Assembly: GCA_942159475.1 (NCBI GenBank)
Contig: OW804102.1
Coordinates: forward strand, 36,028,873 to 36,092,872
Direction of reading: 5' to 3'
Origin: Sthenelais limicola
Taxonomy: Eukaryota > Annelida > Polychaeta > Phyllodocida > Sigalionidae
Length of the DNA stretch: 64,000 bases
The notes beneath the pieces were generated by a model that did not search any database, had not been told where the DNA came from, and was given only the letters and a program-made list of their open reading frames with translations. Both the position numbers and the translations under genes were made by a program. Positions 1 to 12,900 of this stretch are shown piece after piece; the first letter of the stretch is position 1; each line of letters opens with the position of its first letter.

Positions 1-540
1 TATTTATATTCAGCCGATGTTTAATCATTACAGGCTTTCTGAGCGCTTTGAATGATTTTACACAATAATCCTGGCATATGAGGTTGAAAACAAGGTTAGA
101 TTATAGCATGCTATAAATCAACTACGTAATTCTGTTAGGAACATTAACATGTTAAAAAATGAACAGATATGGTTGGAATCGTTAGAAATCTGCTAATATA
201 TAGTATCACTCAATATAAACTCTTATGAGCCTCGTTGAATGATATGTCATGTTGATTTGTCTATACATGAACTTAGAATCTGTAATATTGTGTAATTATT
301 GAAAGGTTCGATTCACATAGGCCTAGGGCTAGGCTATAGCGACGATTCAAAATTATGTGTGGGTCAGATCGTCAGAAAATGTACAATTCAATTCAAAAAT
401 TTGTTACAATTGCGACTACACCCCAGAGTGTTATATTTCATTTTAGGTAAAAACTGGAAAATATGTTTTACATCCACATTAGATATAGGATTCATTTTGA
501 CTACAATGACCTGCAAGCTTCATATTACAAAATTATTACT

Positions 541-615
541 TTCCATTGATTTCATGTTTCTAGACCTAGTCCAAGCTTTGTAATAATGTCTTGAGAATAT
601 GTGGTAAAACTGCCA
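541..615 (+). repeat. Dispersed direct repeat, copy 1
   Basis: About 75 bp starting 'TTCCATTGATTTCATG' recurs with few changes at 1215-1286. Both copies share 'CTAGACCTAGTCCAAG' and end in 'CTGCCA'. Identity of the family is unknown. Confidence 0.75.
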
Positions 616-1214
616 GGATCTGTAAAGGGTTTTCTCTATACTTTTTTTTATAGATATTTGTATATTTGACTCAGAAAATGTCCTTTTATTTTTTCACCAT
701 AGGCATAGGCTATAATGACGAACATGACAGAAATGACTCATTACATTTTTCAAAATTAATTATTTCTGTAATATAACCTTGATATTATTGTTAAAGAACT
801 AGTCAGTACGATGCAACAGTATCTTAAGATTGTTTGTCTTAAATATCAAGAGTCAAAAATGTTATTCTCTATGAGAAATTTCGTTCATAAGTTTGGTAGA
901 ATTTGATTATTTTTGGTAGAATTACCAAATTAGTTCTGGTAGAAACAATATAAATAGAAGTAGGTCATCAAAATTATTCACAGATTCCAGATACAGTGTG
1001 TGTGTGTGTGGGGGGGGGATATTTAAAATGGCTTCCATACGATATTGGATCTTATGTGCTGTTTATGAGAATATTATAGTATTTATTTTAATGTTGTCAC
1101 ATTTATATAGCTCAAAGAGGGAAAATAAGTTTTGAAAAGCTGTTTGGTCAGCAAGGAAATATTATTATTCAGGAACTACTTCAAGCATTATCATGAAATT
1201 ATTATTTTAGTATT

Positions 1215-1286
1215 TTCCATTGATTTCATGATTCTAGACCTAGTCCAAGTGTTGTAATAATATCTTGAGAATATACAGAACTGCCA
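1215..1286 (+). repeat. Dispersed direct repeat, copy 2
   Basis: Second copy of the repeat at 541-615, same orientation, about 670 bp away. Confidence 0.75.
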
Positions 1287-1724
1287 TTTTTCATTTTTAA
1301 CTTGTTTCTGATCAGAGATTTTCTGCAAAAAATATTCCAAATTATTATAATTGTTACTTGTTCCTGACATGTAATTTTAAATGGCCATATCCCTACCTAT
1401 ATTTGGCGAGCTAACATCATCTTTCGTCAGAAGATCATTACTTGTTTAATTAAAGGCCAATACATATTCATATAAATTCATATACTTATAAAGGCGCTAC
1501 GTCCGTCATGGACATTCTCAAGCGTTGCCTGATGCTGTTAAGGATGCGAGACTATAGGCTTGATATATAAATAATAGAGTGTTAATCGATAATTAATATA
1601 AATATAATGAGGTTACACAATGTTACGTAATATTACATAACAAATAGTATATCGAGTATCCTTACTCTCATCACTTATCACTACATATCTGATGTGTCTA
1701 TTGGTCAAGACTTGTTTTATGAAA

Positions 1725-1935
1725 CCTTTGACTGACTTTTATGATTTGACTGTTGACTTTTACAAAACTTTGGAAAATTTCGACTTTTAAGGAACTTTGG
1801 AAACATTCAATTTCAACTTTTACCAAACTTTCGACTTGCATAGAAGTTTGGACTGGAGACTAGACTGCTGAGACAACTTTGGACTGACTTACGTACTAAC
1901 TTTAACAGAACTTTGGATTTTGATTCTTATGTCAC
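1725..1935 (+). repeat. Degenerate tandem array
   Basis: Loose repetition of 'GACTTTTACAAAACTTTGGA'-like units of about 20-35 bp. Copies are diverged and of uneven length. No coding signal. Confidence 0.5.
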
Positions 1936-2502
1936 TAGGGGCTTCTTATATTATTTATGGAGAACTTTGACAATTTGAGTCCGGTCTCGCATCAACACGC
2001 AAAACACGCAAAAACAAATTCCGACTATCAAACAGAGACCTAATTTACTAATCAACTTCTTGCTAATTTCTTGCATTTGAAAGACTGGCTATTGTTTTTA
2101 TTGATTTGTCTGCAGTAAGGCACATGAAAAAGGAGACATTACATTTCCTATTCATTGGTGTTTTATTCAAAATTCTATACACATGGTGACTAGAAGATGG
2201 TATAATATTATATCGTGAAGCATACTAATTATACATAAGTACAGATAAGAATGGAAGGGGTCATGGAAGGGGCCTTTGAAATGGAAATACGCATATACCT
2301 TGTGTTTCCATTTCGGCTATTTGAACGCCACATCTAAATGACCATGACCAAGTACGAAGTGGGCCACATAGCTCATTCCCCAACATTGGAAAACTACATT
2401 TTATATATTTCTGCTTATACCCAGCCCCACACCCAGTTTTATAGTCCAGCATGTATTGCAGACATATATATTTATATTCTACTTTCTCTTTGACCCCTGT
2501 AG

Positions 2503-2619
2503 GAACTGATACAAAATGCTGATGATGCTGGGGCACATACTATCAAGTTCTTGCTGGATGAGAGAACAGACGCTTTCCCCACAACCAAGTTGTCACACCC
2601 AGACCTAGCCCAATTCCAG
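2503..2619 (+). CDS. Sacsin-like gene, exon with N-box of HATPase repeat 1
   Basis: The exon encodes 39 residues starting 'ELIQNADDAGAHTIKFLLDE', the N-box of the Hsp90-type ATPase fold (Asn and Asp that hold Mg-ATP) as found in sacsin repeats. It lies between a pyrimidine-rich acceptor ending 'CCCCTGTAG' and a 'CAG|GTATTT' donor, both in phase 0. It matches repeat 2 ('EMIQNADDAGALEVKLIYD') and repeat 3 ('EFAQNADDAGATELHFILD') in the giant exon. Confidence 0.9.
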
Positions 2620-2892
2620 GTATTTCCGACTTCAAATACTTGTATACATATATATAAACATTTATAAGAGTAGCAAGATATTTATCAAAACAATATGTAA
2701 ATTTTGTTAGATTCCGTTTGTCGTAATAGCTGAGATTAACTTTAATAAAACAGTGACACAGATCATTGGAAGCTGTGGGTATTTAAGATAAAGAAAATAT
2801 TGTTAGAAATTGTAACAGTTTATTGGTAAGACCAGTACAGACTACAGACAACGACATGGACATTGCTGTAATTCACAATTGACCTTTTCTAG

Positions 2893-3040
2893 GGCCCTGC
2901 ACTGTACGTGTATAATGATGGGGTATTCTCTGACGATGACTGGAGGGGTCTCCGAATGATGCACCAGAGCATCAAGAGCAAGGATCCAATTAAGACTGGT
3001 CGCTTTGGTCTTGGATTCAAGTCTATATTCCATATCACAG
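2893..3040 (+). CDS. Sacsin-like gene, exon with glycine-rich ATP lid of repeat 1
   Basis: The exon encodes 49 residues from 'GPALYVYNDGVFSDDDW' to 'GRFGLGFKSIFHIT', the G1 and G2 glycine-rich boxes that close over ATP in this fold. The acceptor is 'TTTTCTAG' and the donor is 'CACAG|GTACAT', phase 1, which fits the next exon exactly: the split codon gives Asp in 'HITDLPMILF'. Repeat 2 shows the same layout with 'GTFGLGFNVVYNITD'. Confidence 0.9.
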
Positions 3041-3072
3041 GTACATTTTGGACGAGGACCCAAACTGTACAT

Positions 3073-3302
3073 GGGTCAGATTTTCAGAAAATTGGCAGTT
3101 CTATACATTTAGCAAATTCTGCTCAATTAGGCTGAGAAATAAAGAATACCAGGTATATCTGAGTATATTTGGTATCGCATTGAGTTAACGTATCAGTTCT
3201 GCTATGTTAAACTGCATTTTGAAGCTTAAATTTTTGTCTTAAATGTGTGTTATTTGGGAGGATTGGTGAAGGCGAATTGTGCATTTTCTGAAGATTTGAC
3301 CC
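3073..3302. mobile_element. MITE, 'GGGTCAG' family, copy a1
   Basis: About 230 bp bounded by 'GGGTCAGATTTTCAGAAAAT' on the left and 'CATTTTCTGAAGATTTGACC' on the right, which are inverted complements. Related copies lie near 3311, 21292, 50698, 53203 and 56919. Confidence 0.75.
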
Positions 3303-3310
3303 ACATAAAT

Positions 3311-3506
3311 GTTAAAAGTTATCGGAAAATTTACAATTTGCCTTCACTATTCCTTTCAAATGACTTTAATTTAAGACAAAACTGTTGTTCAAGATAGTAA
3401 CTGTCCAACCTAACATACTCAGATATACCTCAGTTTATATAATTTCTGAGCCTAATTTAGCAGAATTTAACAAGTGTTGATTGTACATTTTCTGACGCCA
3501 TGAACT
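3311..3506. mobile_element. MITE, 'GGGTCAG' family, decayed copy a2
   Basis: A more decayed copy directly after a1, in the opposite orientation, ending 'TTGTACATTTTCTGA'. It shares internal 'GCCTAATTTAGCAGAATTTA' with the copies at 50.8 and 53.6 kb. Confidence 0.65.
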
Positions 3507-5120
3507 ATGTATATATATCGTAATTATCATTAAAGTAATTATAATTAAATGTTCCCCTATAGGGAATCCACATACCATATACTTACTTGTCCGCTGCCTA
3601 CCTGTTTCCTTCCCTCCCTAATGCCCTATAGATCATCCTCCCTCCTTCCCTATTGCACTTCCATTTATGCCCTCCCACCCTCCCTCCCAAAATAATGAAA
3701 GTCTATTTGGAAAAGGTGGGTTTCGGAGTGGTATATCATGGTCAAGTCACTTGACCACTAGCGACCACCCCACCCTCTGAGAAGAGGCGGATTGCCACGG
3801 AACTAAAAATTGAAGCTGTCGCAGGATATCTCGGTCATTTCCCAGTTATGTCTAGGTCATATGTCTCGACCAGTTATCACACTTAAACACTACGTACAGC
3901 AGCCTATTTAGTCTTAATCAAAAGCTATATTCGTAGGCTACATTATTGATTGGAGGAATACATACATTTATGGTAGACCAACATCAGGATAAGCACTTCT
4001 TTTGGTCCTATGGCTATTCCATTCAAACTTTTGCACACGACACCACTCGCCACTATGCATGGGTAGTAGGCTCAAGCTTCCCTCCCTGCTTCCCCAAGGT
4101 CGTGGCATCGGCCATTACCGTGAGGAGAAGGTATTATACACACTAGCACTAACAAGGAAGAGAGAGTGGAGGAAGCAGGGCGGGGTGGTGGGCAGTCATT
4201 AAAATTGAGAAAAACGACAACTATAAGAACAAAAACAGAAAATAAAATAATATCCTGTATAGGCCTCTAGCGGACTAAATTTCTGGACACGAAAACAAAG
4301 AGGTTCTTGTGAGTCCTGGATCTGAATCCAGTAGCGGTATACCAACATATCATTTCACCTCCCACCCAGTCCACGCCAACTGGGATAGCTGCCTATGGTT
4401 ATGCATCTGTAAAAGAACAATTCTATATGAATATTAAAATTGAGCAGCGTATACATACAAAAGTATATGGTGTCAAAACAGGGAGCAGATTCCTCACCCA
4501 CCCTTAAAAATATGTGTGTACTATGACTAACCAAGTCCAAGTTATTAAATAATGAAATCTTTATATTATACTGCTGGTCGCAGAATGACTAATATAAATA
4601 TACTTAGATGGAAGGCAATGATAAGTTTAGTTGGTTTGTGAGTGTGATATCATTCAAACGAATAATGGAGATGTGCGTATTGATCATCATAAGTGACAGA
4701 GCCACAAGCTATGAAGCACTAAAAGTGTGAACGACAACCACAAGCGAACCAACTTTGAGTTTTGATTCCATATTTATATCACTTCTGAAATTTCATGTTT
4801 AAATAGTGAAAATCCCTTGTTCTATTCCCACCCCCCACCCCCAACATTGTTTACATCCAGTTTACATGCATCTGATTTGTCTGTCTGAAATTTTCGAAAA
4901 ACAGAAAAGTTATGTTCTCACAAACACTTACAATGTGACCAGTAAGTAAATTTAAGTGGTCGGTAAAGTGGTTGGTAAACCCTTTCTTTGGCATTTTGTT
5001 TTTACGCAACCATGTTCTTTCGCAAGTCAAAGTTTTAAAACATTTTTAAAAAAACCTCCATTAGTGTCTATGGTATGGGTTTATGCCGTTAAAAGTGTCA
5101 TTTCATTTTTCCTTCCACAG

Positions 5121-6689
5121 ATTTGCCAATGATTCTCTTTGGCAAATGTATTGGTTTCATAGACCCTCACCAGATTTATCTCCCAGAAAGAACTTCAGCT
5201 TACCCCTGGCATATTGCAAATGATGCTGAGGCGATGAAACGATGTTGGGATCAGTTTGAACCATTATTCCTCGATGTATTTGGATCCTCGTCCATTCAAG
5301 AAGACAAACACTTTCCACACACTCTCTTTCGCTTCCCTCTACGATCCAAACCCAGTCAGTTGTCTCAGAAAGTGTGTCCTACTGAACACATCAATGACTT
5401 ATTCAAGTCCCTAGTTATTGATGATGGACAATGTTTGCTCTTTCTCAAAAGTGTAATGTGCATTGAACTATACAAACACGTGGAGGGTACCCTTAGGCCA
5501 ACTCTCTTCCACCGGGCTTCCATTGTCAAACCGCATATATCTGAGGTAATCAAAGAACGAGCTCAATTTTTGGAGCAGTTGAAAGCTGGCCATTTTTGGA
5601 CAGGGGATCCCTTGGTATCAATTCAGAAGATAGATATTGGTATAAAAACACACCTTGATACTGGCAAGGTAGAAGAAAGAAATCATGAATGGACTGTATT
5701 CCATTGGTGTGGAACAAATGGAATGAGTATGGTTGAAGTTGTAGCTAGATCAGAGCAGGTCATTCCATGTGTAGGAATTGCTATGCCTCTTTCGACCCCA
5801 GCTAACGGCCACTATTCCCCAGCAAGAGGTCGAGTCTTTGTTTCCCTTCCCTTACCTTTTGATGGGAGTGAGGATACTGGCTTACCATTCCACATCAATG
5901 GATCCTTTGTTCTTGAACAGAATCGGCGCCATTTAAAGTGGCCCACCAAAGACCAAGAAATCCAGAAAATCAGTGACTTATCTCTCCGCTGGAATCGGTT
6001 ACTGATTTCCACGCTAGTGCCATTGGTTGCTTACGAATTCCTCAATAACATTCTCCAGCATTGTGGTGAAAGTGACAGGTTTATGTCTCATCAGAAGGTA
6101 TATGCAGCCATGCCCAATGAAAGCCAAGTGGATGATAAATGGAAGGAGGTCTTACAGCAGATGTACCCAAAACTTCTTCACAAATGTTGTCTGTTCTCTC
6201 CCAATTCAAAGGAACAGATGTGGCTGGCTCCTAATAAAAGCTTCATCATCAGCAAGAAGATAAGTCTATCACAGAGGGAAATTTTAGAGGATATTTTGTT
6301 GAAGGAAGGATTTCCATTAGTGCTACCGCCAGAGCATGTTTTGGATGCAATCACTTCCTATTGTGACCTTCCCCTGAAGGAAGTGACAGTCCAGCATGTG
6401 AAAGATGCTCTACTCAAGTACCAAGCCAAAGAGAACATTCCAATGGCTGCTCGAATGGAGCTACTGCGCTACTTCTGGGATGAGGGTGATGTAGATGATC
6501 TTTGTGGACTCATGCTTATTCTGCTAGCCAACGGTCAAATTGAGAGCTTTGAGTCTTCATGGGAAAAGGCTATCTATGTTACGTCCAAGGAGCATCCTCA
6601 CACACTACTTCCATCACTGGGAAATAGGTTGCTTCTGAATGACCTGGATGAAGTAGTTCACAAAATGTTCATGGAAATCTCAAAAACTG
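5121..6689 (+). CDS. Sacsin-like gene, exon completing repeat 1
   Basis: The exon is 1569 bp and encodes 522 whole codons. It continues the HATPase fold ('FIDPHQIYLP', matching 'FDPHSIYL' in repeat 2) and includes the sacsin-repeat signature 'LPFHINGSFVLEQNRRHL', which recurs as 'FHVNGSFCLDNSRRQ' and 'LHLNGHFALDHESRQH' in repeats 2 and 3. The acceptor is 'CCTTCCACAG'. The donor is 'AAACTG|GTGAGT' at 6690, phase 1, and fits the giant exon. A methionine occurs three bases in, but the frame continues from the previous exon, so translation does not start here. Confidence 0.92.
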
Positions 6690-6924
6690 GTGAGTATAGC
6701 ATTTTACAGCCCATTTAATACTGCTCCTAATATTAGCATATTTCACTTTTGTATTTCACTTAAATATGCACCTACTGTAGATTACTACATAATAAGCTGA
6801 AATACAAATATTTAGATACAAAATTAGTTTCTGTATGAAAAATATTGAACAAGTTGAATACCAAAACTAAAGTGTGCAGCATTATTAGAATTCATTGGGT
6901 CTAAAAGTTGTCATGTTTTCCCAG

Positions 6925-9900
6925 GTAAAACCCAAGTTAAGATGTTGGACCCCATGGCAATGATCACCTTGCTGCAAGATCTATCCATCGATTCACCAGA
7001 AGAAAGGATCCAGTTTGGGACTGGTATCTATACTCAAGATTGGGTTGAAGGAATCTGGAAATATATTCAAAGAAATGAGTGTGTCGCTGAGGCATTGACT
7101 AGCCTCCCACATTTATACCTACTCCCTGTCAACGAAAGTGAATTGTGTAAATTGAGTAGTGGGAAGAAAATGCTGGTAAAAGGGGAGGGGGCATCAATTC
7201 CTGGTACTGTTTTGGAGGCATTAGCCATGTTGGGTATCACTGTTATTTCAGATTTACCAAAGTACATCAAACCTTCAGCTGAGTTCCTTCATCAATGCAC
7301 CCTTGAAGGTGTGATGGAGGTCTTGTCAATCCATGAAAGGGATTTAGAGTCAAATTTTGCCCAAAACATGATCTCTCTCTGGAGGGACAGGAAAGAGTTA
7401 CATCAAAGCTTTGTTGGTTATCTCAGTGGTTCAGCTATAGCACAGCTCGGATCTAGGCACAGAGATCTCTTACGACGGCTCCCAATATTTTTAACTAAAA
7501 AAGGCAGTGGTGCATGCCCGCAAGAAGCAGTTCCTCTTTCCCAAGTGCAAGTGTCAGCATGGCATAGAGAGTTGCCCTGTTTGTATCCAGAGCAGGTCAT
7601 TGACATCAATATCCCTGGTACCTGTCATCTCCTTGACACACTTGGTGTGCAAAACTTCCATCGATCCCCGATTTCACACATTTTTAAGCATGTGCTACTC
7701 CCTCAGTATAAATCGTCAAGGGTTACTAGTCCCGAGCTCTCATCCATAACATTGTTTTATCTGGACCATTTCCAATCCCTATCCAAGGAAGATGAAGGGC
7801 TGAAGGACTGCATTAAGACAATAAAGAGTATATCCAATGCTGAAGGTCAAATGTCCTATGTAAGTGACTTCTTTGATCCATCTGAGGGTTTGCTTGCAGG
7901 TCTCTTGCCAGAAAGTTACTTTCTGCCAGAAGAATACTGTAATCCTCACCGATTAGAAGCTCTCCGTAACATAGGCTTTAGGAAATTGGAATCATTCAGA
8001 GAAGAAGAGCTCCTATCCATTGCAAAGTCAGTATCAGATGCTCCTGTCAAAGCACAATCATTCTTGAACCTTTTGACAGTACTATGTGAGAGAAACTTCC
8101 TTAGAGGCAGTTCCAAATTCTGGGTCGAAATGTCAGAAATCCCCTTCATTCAAATAGAACAGGTCAAGCCTAAGAACTATCCACTCTCACTTCCATGGTT
8201 TGGGGAGACAATGGAACTCATACAAGCAGGCTCTGGGATAAGACACATATCTAACTCAAAGCTAGTAGGAGCTGTTTATTCACTTGCAGACACATCAGAA
8301 GAACTTCTGGAAAAGCTGCACCCAAAGTCTCACAAGGATGAGTTACAGAGTTTAGTATCTCAACTGAAATTGGTTGTAAGATACTATTCACCAAAAGAAA
8401 AAGCACAATACATCCCACTTATAGATGAACTGTATGATGAAATATTCAAACATGACAGTGTTGCAATCACCGATGAACTGGAATATCAGTCTCTATGCCA
8501 GTGGATTTGGTCTGGAAAAGAGTTCAAATCGCTTGAGCGCATGCTCCTAAATAAGACCTATGACATTGACTTTGAGCCCCATGTCAGGTTGCTGTCACCA
8601 GAGATGGCCAAGCATAAAGATGCATTGCAAATGTGTGGAATGAAAGATAAAATAGATCCCAACATGATTTTGGAATGGATAGCTGAGGCAAATCAAGACG
8701 ACCTGATCAGAACATTAGATGAAGTGCAGAAAGACCTTGCCCTATCAGTTAAAATTCTGGAAACAATGTTTGAAATCTACTCACCAGATATTCTAGTTCC
8801 AACTGAAAACGACAACCCTCTTAAACTTAAGTTATGCCAAGCATACATCTGCACCAGACCAACATCTAGCAATTCATATGACGAAGACGAGTCAACTTAT
8901 GTCCACCATTCAGTGCCCAAGGACATCTGTGATGCCCTGCACATAAGGTCAGCAACATCTCTCAATGTAGGTACAGAAGCTCTGGAAGTTGAAGAGTGTG
9001 GGCAGTCAGAACCACTTACTAGCCGTCTTAGATCCATTATAGATGGTTATACTGATGGACTGGCTTTAGTAACTGAAATGATACAAAATGCTGATGATGC
9101 TGGAGCCTTAGAAGTCAAACTGATTTATGACATGAGGACGAATGAAAAGTTCTGTGCCAAGCTTTTAGATCCTGGTATGAAGGCCTGGCAGGGGCCTGCA
9201 TTCTGGGTCTTTAACGATGCAAAGTTTTCTGACAGAGATTTTGTCAACATCGCAAAATTGAACGGGGCAACAAAACAAGAATCAACAGATCTTATAGGAA
9301 CATTTGGCCTTGGGTTCAATGTTGTCTACAATATTACTGATGTTCCTAGCATTCTAAGTGGACAACATATGGTCATATTTGATCCACATTCAATTTACCT
9401 GAATGATGCATTAAGAACAAAAACATCTCCTGGAATCAAATTCAAAGTTACAAACAAAGTGGTGAATCGATTAAATGACCAGTTTGCCCCTTGGCAGGGT
9501 GTTTGTGGCTGCAAAATGAATGCTGAATCAGAGGCTTACTTCAATGGAACATTGTTCAGATTGCCTATTCGTGGCTACTCTGAAAGCTGCCAAAGTGAAA
9601 TAAGCAAAACAATGTACTCAATTGAATCTGCAAAAGACCTGTTCAAGATGTTAAAGGATCAGGCCCACAAGTTGCTTCTATTTACACAAAGTGTTACTAC
9701 GTTTTCAGTCACAGTCATTTCAAACACTCAGATGGTTCTTCCAGAGGAAGATTTACTGTTCATGGTTGAGAAAACCCCAACTTCATATCTCCACAAACAT
9801 GGTGTGAATTTTGAGCCGCTATCAAAAGAGCAAGAAGAATTTCGGACAGAAACCTCTTTTCTGAAAGCAGCAAAAAATTGCCTCTCACCAACTTCACAAT

Positions 9901-12900
9901 CAAGTTACACCATGGCAGTCAAGGTAGTAGCCACAAAAAAGTGGCAAGGTTTTCTGGATGGAGAAGCCCTTGCAGAGACAATAGACCAACATTGGCTTGT
10001 ATCTCACTACTATGAAAAGAAACATTGTCAACCTAGATTTCCTTTACCTGTATCAGGCATAGCAATACAAATGGAAAGCGATCAACTCAGTCTGAATGTG
10101 AAGCCATTACTTGAGGATGGCAACAGACCGTGTGGATATTTTTTTACATTTCTCCCCTTGCCACAAAAGTGTAAGCAATCTTTTCATGTGAATGGGTCAT
10201 TCTGCCTTGACAACTCAAGAAGGCAAATTTTAGAAAAATGTGATCATGATAGAGTATCTGCTAAAGGTGATTGGAACACACTGTTAATGGACAACATAGT
10301 ATCTACAAATATCTATCTTGCCTTGAAGCAATTAGCCCCGCTGGTATGCAAAGGAACAGATCTATTTCCACTTCTTCCTGTGGAGACTGTAGATGAAACA
10401 CTTCGCTCCTTAACTGAGCATTTCTGGACAAAGGTGTTTCAACATTCTGGAGACCTACAAATCTTCAAATGCTTCGAAGGATGGGTTACACTTGACAACT
10501 CACTTTTCCTGGAAGCAGGTCTCAAAGTGGATGGTGCTATGAAATCAGTCGCTCTGAAAATAATGGAACATCATCTCAAGGATGTAGAGCAAAGTGTAGT
10601 GGATATTCCCTCTGATATTGAAAATGTTATGAGGAGGGTGAACGCTGAGTTCATGCAGAAAAATACTCTCACAACTGAGAGGTTTTTCACAGAAGTATAT
10701 TTACCACATTTAAATGAATTTCTGATACCATCCAAAGACAGAAATCTTTTGCTATTCCATGGAATGACCTTGGGTTCCCAAAAAGTTGATTGGGCTTTCT
10801 CCAATAACCAATGTATTCCTGTTTGTGGTGATGCCTCATATTTTCTTCCCCCATGTGAACTCATCCATCCTATGGGAAGGGTTGCTCCACTTTATGATTT
10901 GGATGATCAACGGTTCCCCCTCTTCACTGGTTTGGACGAGTCACAAATTTTGCTGTTACTATCCAAGTTATGCTCCCTTGGGATGACTAAGGATAATATC
11001 AGAATGAAAGACTTATCAGAGCGGGCAAAAACAATTGCACAGAAAGAGAACTCTGTAAGAATTGAAAAGCTGAAAAAGCTCATGTGCTATCTTGGGTGGA
11101 TGCAAGATAATAATATTGCTGATGCTGACATTGGGAATACTCTTTATCACATCAGATATATTCCTGGCGAAGGGATCCCACAAGAGTCAAAGATGCAATG
11201 GAAAGGTGATCCATCAAGGGTTTACTGTGCAAATGAACTTTTATACCATGAAAATGCCCTGGCAGTGTGCTTGCAATATCCACACCCAAGAAAATCATTG
11301 GGAATAACTCCAGGCATTGCTGCGTTGCTTGGTATGAAGACCACAATTGATCTTACCGATATTGAAGAACAATTGAAAAAACTCTCTAATCAAACAAATT
11401 CTCCAAGGTCTGGATTTGAGAGAGATGTCATTAAGAGCTCTATGACCTACCTGGACATGGTATGCAGAGGCAATGAAAATAGTGAGGTAGTGCGAAGGAT
11501 GGTGTCAAGTCACAAAATTTTGTACTTGGAAACAGATGATGCATTTGTTTCTTCTTCACAATGCTCAACAAATTTGAACTTCAATGCTTCCCCCTATTTC
11601 TTCCGATTTACCAAACACATATTTGATGCTTTGCACAGAACCCTTCAAATAAAAGAGCAGCTTCAGCCAGAAGACTGCCTGAAACTCCTTCAACAAATCA
11701 AGAATGAAGCTGGAGAGAAACCTGTAAATGAAACCCAGGTCGTTTTGATCACAAATGTTCTACAGGAGTTGCAGAGACTCATATCTGACCAGAAGATTCC
11801 ATCACAAAAGCTTAGACAACGAGGGGACATCTATATGCTTGACACAAAATGTGTCTTATATCCTGTAGGAAAACTGGCTTACAATGACTGTCCATGGATG
11901 AAGAATGCGCTGCCCTATTTGTTGACACACCCAAATATTAACTATTCTGTGGCAAAGGATCTTGGGGCCAAAGACATTAGAACACAAATGCTATCACAGA
12001 TGAGTAAATCCCTTGGCAGACCATTTGGGCAAAAGGAAAGATTGGAGGACCGGATCAAATCAGTGCTCAATGCCTATCCATTTGGGGGGCAAATACTGTT
12101 GGAATTTGCACAGAATGCAGATGATGCAGGTGCTACAGAGTTGCATTTTATTCTGGACAAACAGACTCACAAGAAGAAATCATTGTTTGCTGATACATGG
12201 GAACACATGCAAGGACCATCTCTGTGTGTTTATAACAATGCTCCATTCTCTGATGATGATCTTGAGGGTATCATAGCTTTTGGATGTGGAAGTAAAAAGA
12301 ATAACCCAGCAAAGATTGGTCATTTTGGTGTTGGGCTCAACTGTATTTACCATCTAACTGATGTACAGCTAATTCATATCCATATGGAGAACGGAACAGA
12401 AAAGCTTCTTGCACTTGACCCAACATGTCAATTTGTTCCAGGGGTGACTACAGCTGAACCAGGAATGCTTTATGAAGAAGTAAACTTTCTCCGAGAATGT
12501 TACCCAGACATGTTCTCTGGCTTACATGAGAAGACATACAAAGGAGGCACCTTCTTCAGGTTTCCCCTCAGACAGAACATCACGAACCAAAGTCTGTCAA
12601 CAAGATATAGAAGTGTGAACGATGTTTCCAAGTTGATGCAAGATGTTCAAAATGATGGTCTAGAAGCTTTACTATTTCTCACAAGCCTGAGAAAAATTTA
12701 CTTTACAACAATCAATCAAAATGGAACACATTCCACTGAGATTATCACAGCAAATATGACAGAAGAAGCACAGAATGACATAAAAAGATTCAGGCAGAAT
12801 CTTAAGCTGGCAGCTGAAACACTTGAATCATCTCACCGTAATTTGGCACTAATACCTACACTGACAATTGCATACACAGTTAATATGCAAGGCAAGAACA

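Larger units (their letters stand above)
1..2502. other. Upstream intron or flank of the sacsin-like gene
   Basis: No coding exon was recognised here, although the sacsin-like gene must have at least one exon upstream of 2503 to supply the start and the segment before the HATPase N-box. The stretch is AT-rich and holds a solo MITE end at 361-389, a dispersed direct repeat (541-615 and 1215-1286), a GT/G microsatellite near 998-1018 and a degenerate 'CTTTGGA'-containing tandem array at about 1725-1935. Confidence 0.6.
3041..5120 (+). other. Intron with two decayed MITE copies
   Basis: The first 470 bases hold two adjacent copies of the 'GGGTCAGATTTTC' MITE family (3073-3302 and about 3311-3506). 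The rest is AT-rich with C-rich stretches at 3600-3690 and 4830-4845. No coding exon was seen. Confidence 0.7.
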
